NCBI GenBank assembly: GCA_021648365.1
Contig: JAKISY010000034.1
Coordinates: 1-40,185, forward strand
Reading direction: 5' to 3'
Source of the DNA: Verrucomicrobiales bacterium
Lineage (GTDB): Bacteria; Verrucomicrobiota; Verrucomicrobiia; Verrucomicrobiales; DEV007
Length of the DNA stretch: 40,185 nt
This document shows, piece after piece, positions 8,123-14,937 of this stretch; the stretch's first letter is position 1; each line of letters begins with the position of its first letter. The notes beneath the pieces are model-generated. The model was not told the DNA's origin. It did no database searches and saw only the letters and a list, made by a program, of their open reading frames with translations. The position numbers were made by a program, and so were the translations under genes.

Positions 8123-9619
8123 TCACTCCCCCGCCCGCAGATCATAACAAATCACCCTACGCCCAGCACCACCCATCTGACCTGGCTCATGCTGCACGAT
8201 ATACATCAGCCCCTGACTCACCACAGGCAGTGACCAAGTCGAGCGCGCCATGAACAACTGACTCACCTCCTTTAACTCCACCCCCTTGCTCGACAAATCC
8301 AAAATACCAAACGAGCCCAACTCTCCTAACGAATAAAATCGACCGTCGGCTTTCAAAATACTGCCACGTAGCATCTTCATCTTAGATTCGCGTCCCCCCA
8401 TATCGACCTGCCACAACAAATCTTCCTGCCACATCTCCTTGCCCGAAGCGATCTCGTAACACGCCAGCCAGGCATCTGGCTCATTTCGCCCTCGATAGGC
8501 ATAGAGATAACCATCCTGCTGGACTGGCGTAGTCCAATGCATACCAAACTCTGGAGCTTTCCACACTTCTTTCCATTTTAGATTCTCATCTAGTTGCACC
8601 ATCACCCCGCCGCTGACATAACATTCAGATATATAAACCTGATCCTTCTCTACCACCACGGGTGTCGTTGCATTCACCGACGTGTACATATCCGCTCGCC
8701 ACGGAAAAGCGTCGAATACTTCACCGTTATCCGGATCGATGCACAGCAGCCCCCCAGTCGGCGGTTTGGTATCGCCTCCCATCAAGACCAACAACCTCGG
8801 CTTGCCTCGCAGAGTTTTCACCAGCGGTGACGAATAACTCGCATGCCATTCATGTTTGCTACCCCACACCAGTTTCCCACTATGTTGATCAAAAGCAGCC
8901 ATTGCCAGATCATTGGCAGCCCCCATGCTCACGATCACCTTACCGTCGTAAACTAAAGGACAAGATCCATGACCAAAAAAGTAGTCGGCAATATCAAACT
9001 CCGCAGCCAGATCCCGTTGCCAAAGTTTAGTGCCAGTTTTCAAATCCAAACAAGTCAACACCGAGCGCACCCCCAGCGTGTAAACTTTCCCCTCACTGAT
9101 CACCGCACTGGCACGCGGGCCATTGCTATACCCATAACGATCTCGATACTCCACCGGATAAGAAAAACTCCAATACCGTTTGCCCGTTTCTGGCTCCAGG
9201 CATTCGATCACCTCCTCATCTTCGATACGATGAAAATACACCAAGCGCCCCCCAGCGATCACCGGCGAAGTATAACCCGTGCCCTTCTGCATTTCCCAAA
9301 CCACCTTCGGCCCACTCTTCGGCCATGTTGCCAATAACTTCGTCTCCCCCGTGGTAGCATCATCGTTCGGCCCCAAAAAACGCTTCCAATCCTGAGTCAC
9401 CGCCCCCTCGGGCAAGGCTTTTGGCGCAGCGTGATATTTCAACCGCTCAAAAGCCTTAGCTGCTGGGATGTTTGCGTCCGCCGGCACCGTAAACACTTCG
9501 GGAGGTTTAGGATCGCTGAATACACTTTTTTGCTGAGACTCCTGCCCCTGCAACAGTGGCGCCAGCATACAGCTCATAGCAAATCCTAAATAGAAAGGGA
9601 TTTTTACATTGTTCATCAT
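8123..9619 (-). CDS. Exported PQQ-like beta-propeller repeat protein
   Basis: The 498-residue product has a signal peptide (MMNNVKIPFYLGFAMSCMLA...LLQGQ) and then repeated PQQ/WD-like blades, each a Trp or Gly-rich strand group. Examples are GPKVVWEMQKGTGYTSPVI, ECLEPETGKRYWSFSYPV, CLDLKTGTKLWQRDLAAEF and CYEIASGKEMWQEDLLWQ. The pattern LD..TG..LW is the signature seen in BamB and PQQ alcohol dehydrogenases. The residues needed to bind PQQ cannot be confirmed, so it may be a scaffold rather than an enzyme. The frame extends 17 codons upstream, but the signal peptide supports the start near 9619. It diverges from rsfS. Confidence 0.85.
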   Translation of the reverse strand: MMNNVKIPFYLGFAMSCMLAPLLQGQESQQKSVFSDPKPPEVFTVPADANIPAAKAFERLKYHAAPKALPEGAVTQDWKRFLGPNDDATTGETKLLATWPKSGPKVVWEMQKGTGYTSPVIAGGRLVYFHRIEDEEVIECLEPETGKRYWSFSYPVEYRDRYGYSNGPRASAVISEGKVYTLGVRSVLTCLDLKTGTKLWQRDLAAEFDIADYFFGHGSCPLVYDGKVIVSMGAANDLAMAAFDQHSGKLVWGSKHEWHASYSSPLVKTLRGKPRLLVLMGGDTKPPTGGLLCIDPDNGEVFDAFPWRADMYTSVNATTPVVVEKDQVYISECYVSGGVMVQLDENLKWKEVWKAPEFGMHWTTPVQQDGYLYAYRGRNEPDAWLACYEIASGKEMWQEDLLWQVDMGGRESKMKMLRGSILKADGRFYSLGELGSFGILDLSSKGVELKEVSQLFMARSTWSLPVVSQGLMYIVQHEPGQMGGAGRRVICYDLRAGE

Positions 9620-9721
9620 CTCGCGCACCCTACACCCAATCAGATTCGTGAAAAACACGAATTTCCTCAAAGCAGGGCAATGCTTGCTTGATAAATCCCA
9701 AATTCCACGTATTCCTGTCCC

Positions 9722-10102
9722 ATGTCGGAAACTGAGCTAGAGGGACTTGCGCTTGCCCAAGCGATTGCAAAAGCAGCAGATGAAATGCAGGCCGAGGATG
9801 TTGTCATCCTCGATCTGAAGGGTATATCCACGATTGCAGACTACTTTGTCATCTGCAGCGGCACCTCGCACCCCCATCTCAAAGCCATCCGCCGAGAAGT
9901 CGCTGCCTCGCTCGACAGCGAATATCAGCTCAAAAAGCACGCCTCCGAAGGCACACCCGAGAGCCACTGGCTGGTGCTCGATTACCGCGATGTCATCGTG
10001 CATATCTTTCACAACGACAAACGCGACCTCTACTCCCTCGAAGACCTCTGGTCAGATGCTATCACGATCCCCGTAGAAGCAGACAGCAGCAGTGAAGCTT
10101 AG
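9722..10102 (+). CDS. rsfS: Ribosomal silencing factor RsfS
   Basis: The 126-residue protein is a clear RsfS/YbeB/Iojap family member. Diagnostic stretches are DVVILDLKGISTIADYFVICSG, TSHPHLKAIRREV, EGTPESHWLVLDYRDVIVHIF and RDLYSLEDLWSDA. RsfS binds ribosomal protein uL14 and blocks subunit joining, which lowers translation when nutrients run low. The length matches the family (about 105-130 residues). In many bacteria rsfS sits with nadD or rlmH; here it precedes cinA with a 116-bp gap, so the two may share a transcript or be independent. Confidence 0.96.
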   Translation: MSETELEGLALAQAIAKAADEMQAEDVVILDLKGISTIADYFVICSGTSHPHLKAIRREVAASLDSEYQLKKHASEGTPESHWLVLDYRDVIVHIFHNDKRDLYSLEDLWSDAITIPVEADSSSEA

Positions 10103-10196
10103 CACTTGCTAGGAAACCTTTCTCTCAAATCCCTTTGCGTGAACTTCCGTATCCAAGATGCGGAATAATCGAGCATAATAATTTCAAATTTCAGAT

Positions 10197-10213
10197 CTCA
10201 AATCTCAAATTCC
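10197..10213 (+). repeat. 17-bp copy of a CTCAAATCTCAAATTCC element before cinA
   Basis: The 17-base string CTCAAATCTCAAATTCC occurs here, six bases before the cinA ATG, and again at 14917-14933 between gcvP and the Nudix gene. It belongs to a wider AAATTT/CAAAT-rich run starting at about 10181. The element is intergenic both times, and its orientation relative to the neighbouring genes is opposite in the two places. Confidence 0.7.
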
Positions 10214-10218
10214 CTACG

Positions 10219-11472
10219 ATGAAAATCGAGATCATCAATACTGGCAGCGAACTCCTGCTCGGCCTGGTGATCAATACCCACCTCGCCTTCATCGGCGACA
10301 GCCTCTTCAAACTCGGACTACGCGTGCAACGCCAAGTCAGCATACCTGACGGCGAAGAGATCCGCCACGCACTCGCCGAAGCGATGACCCGTGCCGATGT
10401 CATCATCGTCACCGGAGGGCTCGGCCCCACCACTGACGACATCACCTGCGACATCACTGCAGAGCTGCTTGGCCGTGAATTAAAAACCGATACCGCAGTG
10501 CTCAAGCACATCGAAAATATTTTTTCCGCGCGCGGACTCGAACTCACCGCCCCCAACCTCAGCCAAGCCCTGATCCCCGAAGGCGGCGAAGCCCTACACA
10601 ACCCCAAAGGCACCGCCCCCGGCATCTACCTGCCCGCGATCGAAGATCATTCCCCCCACATCTTCCTGCTACCTGGACCACCACGCGAACTCATCCCAAT
10701 GTTCAAAAACGAAGTCGCCCCTCGACTAGTCAAACTGCGCGACCAGCAGGACAGCGCCCAAGCTGGAGCACAGACCTACACCAATTTCAAAACCATCGGC
10801 ATCGGGGAATCTAATCTCGCCCACGCGCTAGATGAAGAATTTGCCACCCTGCCCGATCTTGAAATCGGTTACTGTTGCCGCCTCGGCGAAGTCGATGTGC
10901 GCTTGATCGGCAGCCCCAAAGACGTCGAACAAGGCTCCTCCATCATTCGCAAAAAATACCAGCGCGAAATCGTCACCGAGTCCGAAGACCCACTCGAACA
11001 AATCATCGTCGATTTACTGACTGAAAAAAAACAAATCATCTCCACCGCAGAGTCCTGCACTGGCGGACTGATCGCCTCCACCCTCACCGACGTCTCAGGT
11101 TCCTCCGCGATTTTTCAGCGAGCCTACATCACCTACGCCAATGACGCCAAAGCACACATGCTCGGCATCCCTGCGCAACTCATCGAAGACCACGGCGCCG
11201 TCAGTGATGAAACCGTGCGCGCGATGGCTGAAGGCTGTTTGCAAAAAAGTGACGCCCATTTTGCCCTCGCCGTATCTGGCATCGCCGGCCCTACAGGTGG
11301 CAGCGAAGAAAAACCCGTCGGCACCGTTTATATCGCTTTGGCGGAAAAAAACCAGCCCACCTTTTCCAATCGATTTTATTTCCCCCTCGACCGTTCTTCC
11401 TTTAAGATACGCACCACCCGAGCCGCACTCGACCTGCTACGTCAGCGCCTGCAAGGATTCGAACTCATCTAA
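10219..11472 (+). CDS. cinA: CinA family protein (nicotinamide-nucleotide amidase / competence-damage protein)
   Basis: The start is set at ATG 10219 (MKIEIINTGSELLLGLVINT), which matches the conserved CinA N-terminus; the frame extends 28 codons upstream only through intergenic repeat. The 417-residue product has the N-terminal molybdopterin-binding-like (COG1058) domain with GGLGPTTDDITCD and LLPGPPRELIPMF. The C-terminal PncC amidase domain has STAESCTGGLIASTLTDVSG (catalytic Ser/Lys region), YANDAKAHMLGI and AVSGIAGPTGGSEEKPVGTV. The enzyme hydrolyses NMN to nicotinate mononucleotide and can degrade ADP-ribose, so it serves pyridine nucleotide recycling. Both domains are complete. Confidence 0.96.
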   Translation: MKIEIINTGSELLLGLVINTHLAFIGDSLFKLGLRVQRQVSIPDGEEIRHALAEAMTRADVIIVTGGLGPTTDDITCDITAELLGRELKTDTAVLKHIENIFSARGLELTAPNLSQALIPEGGEALHNPKGTAPGIYLPAIEDHSPHIFLLPGPPRELIPMFKNEVAPRLVKLRDQQDSAQAGAQTYTNFKTIGIGESNLAHALDEEFATLPDLEIGYCCRLGEVDVRLIGSPKDVEQGSSIIRKKYQREIVTESEDPLEQIIVDLLTEKKQIISTAESCTGGLIASTLTDVSGSSAIFQRAYITYANDAKAHMLGIPAQLIEDHGAVSDETVRAMAEGCLQKSDAHFALAVSGIAGPTGGSEEKPVGTVYIALAEKNQPTFSNRFYFPLDRSSFKIRTTRAALDLLRQRLQGFELI

Positions 11473-11484
11473 GATCAGCACCTT

Positions 11485-13557
11485 TTGTTTGGCTCTCTTC
11501 CATCACCCAACTTGCCACCGGGCCGGATTCCACCGCAGCTCACTGCCTCTTATGGCCTACTGCTCCCCACGCTTTTCACCTTCGTCGTGCTGCTGTTCTT
11601 TTTCGCAACAGTTAGCAAGAGCAAAGCCCAACAACCCATCGACCGCAAAGCAGCCCTCGGTAAACCTGCCCCGATCGCCATGCGCATCAAAGTGGTCAAA
11701 GGACAAACCGTGCGCATCACCCTAGGCAGTAAAACCATCAGCACCGCTGCCGCAGTGGAATACGTCGTCCGCGATTTCCCCGCCCTCGGCGTGATCGACA
11801 CTCCCAAGCCCGTGCCCGAAGACCGCACCAAAGCCACCATCGTCTATCAATCTGCCAGCCAAAGCAAAGGCGAGCTCGACATGTTCACCTTCTCCGCGCG
11901 CTACCCCAAAGGTTATTACGCTGCCCCCGTGCAAGTCATCATCGAACTCGAAGCACCCGAATCAAAAATCGAAGCACCCGCCTCCATCAATTTTGGTAGC
12001 CTCATCCTCGGTGACCACCGAACGCTAGAAATGATGGTGAAAAATACGGGTAATATCGAGTTTAGAAAAATCATCCAACTCCCCCCGCCACTCAAACTAC
12101 TCGAACCCGCTGACGGCGAGTTATACCTCGCACCTGGGAAGAGCAAAGTGATCAAAGTGGAATTCCGCCCTACTAAAGTAGCCTCCTTCAGCATGCCTTA
12201 CGCCTTCCATAAAAAACCCGTCACCACCTTCACCGGTAATGCCATCGCTCCCTTTAAAGTTGAACCTGCCAAATTGAAACTCACTTGGAATCAAAAAACT
12301 CAAACCCGCCAAGGCGAAATCCTCGTCACCAACCAAGCAGGAAGAGAGCTGCCCATCAAGGTCCACCACCCTCTGCGAACCTCTTATTTAGAACAAACCG
12401 ACCCCAGTGACCCCACCCTAGTGCTGCCCTCTGGAGAAAGTCGCACCCTCACCATCTCCATCCCAGAAAGTGATGCCCTTAGCTTTCAAGGCACCCTCAC
12501 CCTGCGCAGTCAACATCACCTACAAAACATCCAAGTCGAAGCCTCACCTACCCCAGCATTGATCAAAGTCGAACTGCCAGACCCCACTCTAGATCGCATC
12601 GACTTTGGCGCCGCAAAACCAGGCGAGATCATCAGCCGAACCATCTTGATCAAAAACCTCGGCGGCACTGGAAGCACCATCGGACTTGGATTACTGCCCC
12701 CCTTCCATCTCGCAAAAAAAACAGCGACAACCGCCAATACCCTCTCCGTAGCGCCGCGCTCCAGCGCCAGTTTCACCCTAAACTTCGTAGCCCCCGCCAA
12801 ACAATTCGGCCTCTACTCCGACATCCTCAAGATCACCACCAACAGCGGAGCCTTCAGCATCCGCCTCTCCGCCCTCGTCAACGCCCCCGAGTCGATGACA
12901 AAACAAACCCCGCTTCACCCCCGAATCGAAAAAGCGATCGCCGCCACCTCGCCCGACACCCCACTTTCCGAGCGACCACTGCCTCCACCTAGCCCCCTAC
13001 CACCCTTGCCCAACGAAGAAACCGGCGAAGACCACCGCAGCCCATCGGGTTTCTACACCCGCGACTTCGTCACCCGCGAATACTCCAAGAACATTCCCAC
13101 CCCAAGCGATTTCGCCCTCCACCAGCGCGAACGACACTCATTAAGCTTCAGTTGGAAACTACCCGATGCCGACCATGTCGTCTTTGAAATGGATATGCGA
13201 AAAATGCTTATCAATCAGACCAACTTCGCTATCGAAAGCGTATGGGTCCCCTTCCATGATGTCGAATTCACACGCAGCGATGACCGGATCTACGCCACCA
13301 TCAAAAACCTCAACCCCTCTTCTCTTTACGAATTCCGCGTGCTAAGCGTCGGCACAGGAGCAAAATACTCCCTCCCATCCGAACCCTTCGGAGCCTACAC
13401 CCTAGCTCCCAAAAACTACCGTTGGCTCAAACAACTACTTCTCATCCTAGCCGCTTCCCTCACCGCCTTCTTCTTATGGAGACACTGGAAAAAGAACGAC
13501 GACTCCTTCCCCATGCCCACCTACTGGCCCCGCTCTCTGCCCTGGCCTTTTGATTGA
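11485..13557 (+). CDS. Exported ASPM/Hydin-like and FN3 repeat protein with C-terminal membrane anchor
   Basis: The frame opens at TTG 11485, 12 bp after the cinA stop; no ATG occurs until about residue 66, so a TTG or other non-ATG start is required. A signal segment (LLLPTLFTFVVLLFFFATVSKSKAQQ) precedes several Ig-like domains of the ASPM/SPD-2/Hydin type: INFGSLILGDHRTLEMMVKNTGN at about 165-187 and IDFGAAKPGEIISRTILIKNLGG at about 372-394. A Pro-rich linker (about 480-510) follows, then an FN3-like domain (SFSWKLPDADHVVFEMDM ... LNPSSLYEFRVLSVG). A final membrane helix (QLLLILAASLTAFFLW) ends in a short basic tail. The 690-residue protein is probably anchored in an envelope membrane and binds partners. 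Its function is unknown. Confidence 0.75.
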   Translation: MFGSLPSPNLPPGRIPPQLTASYGLLLPTLFTFVVLLFFFATVSKSKAQQPIDRKAALGKPAPIAMRIKVVKGQTVRITLGSKTISTAAAVEYVVRDFPALGVIDTPKPVPEDRTKATIVYQSASQSKGELDMFTFSARYPKGYYAAPVQVIIELEAPESKIEAPASINFGSLILGDHRTLEMMVKNTGNIEFRKIIQLPPPLKLLEPADGELYLAPGKSKVIKVEFRPTKVASFSMPYAFHKKPVTTFTGNAIAPFKVEPAKLKLTWNQKTQTRQGEILVTNQAGRELPIKVHHPLRTSYLEQTDPSDPTLVLPSGESRTLTISIPESDALSFQGTLTLRSQHHLQNIQVEASPTPALIKVELPDPTLDRIDFGAAKPGEIISRTILIKNLGGTGSTIGLGLLPPFHLAKKTATTANTLSVAPRSSASFTLNFVAPAKQFGLYSDILKITTNSGAFSIRLSALVNAPESMTKQTPLHPRIEKAIAATSPDTPLSERPLPPPSPLPPLPNEETGEDHRSPSGFYTRDFVTREYSKNIPTPSDFALHQRERHSLSFSWKLPDADHVVFEMDMRKMLINQTNFAIESVWVPFHDVEFTRSDDRIYATIKNLNPSSLYEFRVLSVGTGAKYSLPSEPFGAYTLAPKNYRWLKQLLLILAASLTAFFLWRHWKKNDDSFPMPTYWPRSLPWPFD

Positions 13558-13626
13558 ATATCCGTCGAAGCCTTGGTTAAAGAGAACAAGCTCAAATACC
13601 ACTTCCCTATTCGTCACTCTACTTCG

Positions 13627-13679
13627 TGCCAAGTGACCAAATTTGGCACATTTTCCCTCAATTCATTGAGGATCTTTTT
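13627..13679 (+). terminator. Two adjacent hairpins, candidate rho-independent terminator
   Basis: TGCCAA (13627-13632) pairs with TTGGCA (13643-13648). Then CCTCAAT (13656-13662) pairs with ATTGAGG (13665-13671) and is followed by ATCTTTTTA, giving a short U-tract. They lie 70-120 bp after the stop of the Ig/FN3 gene, where a terminator would be expected. The second hairpin has only a 2-base loop, so its outer pairs matter more than the tip. Confidence 0.45.
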
Positions 13680-13854
13680 ATTTCGCCCCATACACTTCGC
13701 TGGGACAGAATAACTTTTACCCAATTTGGAAATGAGAACTATCAAATAAGCCTAACACCTATCGGCCTCACTCTGCAGGCGAGACACCCGCAGCTATAGT
13801 TTGAAAAATTCAAAAGAGTGAGTAACCCCTGAAACTTTCATCAAGTCGGCAGTG

Positions 13855-13904
13855 AGCAACACTACATTAGAAGCGACGGCCGTCGCTTCTAATGTAGTGT
13901 TGCT
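13855..13904. repeat. Perfect 50-bp palindrome
   Basis: Each of the 25 bases from 13855 to 13879 pairs with the mirror base from 13904 down to 13880, with no spacer and no mismatch. The centre is GACGG/CCGTC, the outer ends are AGCAAC/GTTGCT, and symmetry stops at G/G one base further out. It lies between convergent genes, about 300 bp past one stop and 310 bp before the other. There is no long T-tract on either side, so it is not a textbook terminator. It could form a cruciform or a long RNA hairpin, or be a symmetrical protein-binding or recombination site. Confidence 0.95.
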
Positions 13905-14212
13905 GTTCATGTTTTTCCCACCTACGTCCATTCACCCTTTGTTTCAAACCTCGATGAAGAGGATTTAGATTCTCATGAAATCATCGCAAACGAACAACGA
14001 TATACATCGCGTCAACATTCTTATAAAAGGTCAGGTTCCTTTACACAGCCTTTACTGTTTTCTGGTATCCCCCCTCTCAATCATCCGACTGTATGCACCT
14101 GCTACATCCCAATTCTGCTAACTCGCCCTCTATTTCTCTTACGATTTGATGCTAAATTAATATTTCCTGGTAAATGCCTTTTAGATACTCAGAAAACATC
14201 TCCGCCACTTAG

Positions 14213-14377
14213 CTATTTGATTTTTTTATGAAATGCTAAAGCACGGAGTAAAAACAAGGCCCCTATCAACAGCTCAGCTAAATTTGAATACCTAGCAGCC
14301 CCTTCTGATGCAGGCACAAATGCATCTAGAACCATAAAAAAACCAGCAACAAAAAAGAAGACCCTATAATAAATCAC
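14213..14377 (-). CDS. Small membrane protein overlapping the Nudix gene stop (GTGA)
   Basis: A 54-residue frame begins with GTG at 14377, overlapping the Nudix TGA as GTGA, and ends with TAG at 14213. The predicted peptide has two hydrophobic stretches (YYRVFFFVAGFFMVLDAFV and NLAELLIGALFLLRALAF) joined by a short polar loop (PASEGAARYS), and a Lys-rich end (HKKIK). This layout fits a small two-helix inner membrane protein. The 4-bp overlap suggests translational coupling to the Nudix gene. I recognise no family. A chance frame is possible, but the overlap and amphipathic pattern favour a real gene. Confidence 0.55.
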   Translation of the reverse strand: MIYYRVFFFVAGFFMVLDAFVPASEGAARYSNLAELLIGALFLLRALAFHKKIK

Positions 14378-14892
14378 TCTGCTCCCCATTCAATGCACAT
14401 ACTCAGCATTTCTTCGTCATCGAAATCAAAGTGCGCTAAAAACTTTTCCCCGCCCAACATCCTCGGCAACCAATACTGATCATCTTGCCACATCTGCTCA
14501 TAAGGAATCTCATCCACCTTGAACCACTCAGGAATAGCCTCGTCCGTCTCTGTAGGAATACCGCTGAAGCCCGCAGCAGTGTAAACCACACAGTGAATCG
14601 CTAGCCCGTCCACAAACTGGAAACGCAAAATCCCCATTTCCTCCAAGTCAAAAGCGGTGATCTTGAGTTCCTCCTCCACCTCACGGATCGCCGCTTGCAG
14701 GGCTGTCTCGCCCGGATCCAACTTCCCGCCAGGTCCATTGATCTTGCCCGCACCCAAACCACGTTTTTTGTGAATCAACAACACCTCGTCGCCACGCCGC
14801 ACGAACACCAGCGTCGCCCGCATGTTCGGCTTCCAATTCTCCCAATCCGTCTCCATCTCCTCAATTTCAAATTTGCCTTCTGGCAGTATCAT
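14374..14892 (-). CDS. Nudix hydrolase, MTH1/MutT-like (8-oxo-dGTP diphosphatase type)
   Basis: The 172-residue product contains a Nudix box at about residues 56-76: GKLDPGETALQAAIREVEEEL fits Gx5Ex7REUxEE, with the usual Gly near the end replaced. Around it are RATLVFVRRGDEVLLIHKKRG and KINGPGGK, as in MTH1-like enzymes that hydrolyse oxidised purine nucleoside triphosphates. The start is placed at ATG 14892 because a GGAG lies 8 bases before it; the frame extends to a TTG at 14928, but only inside an intergenic repeat. It follows gcvP by 45 bp on the same strand, so it is probably the distal gene of the gcv transcript. The nucleotide substrate is inferred, not proven. Confidence 0.9.
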   Translation of the reverse strand: MILPEGKFEIEEMETDWENWKPNMRATLVFVRRGDEVLLIHKKRGLGAGKINGPGGKLDPGETALQAAIREVEEELKITAFDLEEMGILRFQFVDGLAIHCVVYTAAGFSGIPTETDEAIPEWFKVDEIPYEQMWQDDQYWLPRMLGGEKFLAHFDFDDEEMLSMCIEWGAE

Positions 14893-14916
14893 CCGGCTGT
14901 CTCCACTACGTTCCGG

Positions 14917-14933
14917 CTCAAATCTCAAATTCC
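14917..14933 (+). repeat. Second 17-bp CTCAAATCTCAAATTCC element
   Basis: Identical over 17 bases to 10197-10213. Here it lies between the gcvP stop (14938) and the Nudix start. Because it is repeated intergenic sequence, the TTG at 14928 that falls inside it is unlikely to be the real Nudix start. Confidence 0.7.
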
Positions 14934-14937
14934 GCGC

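Larger units (their letters stand above)
13558..14212. other. Long intergenic region between convergent genes
   Basis: This 655-bp stretch separates the exported Ig/FN3 protein (plus) from the small ORF and Nudix gene (minus). It holds terminator-like hairpins at 13627-13671 and the perfect 50-bp palindrome at 13855-13904. Apart from these I see no ORF with a convincing start or recognisable product and no tRNA-like fold. The base composition is more AT-rich than the flanking genes. Confidence 0.6.

Noticed and set aside
7976..8233. Plus-strand frame encoding HFSISPFL repeats
   Set aside because: It is the translation of the microsatellite itself followed by antisense to the PQQ-like gene.
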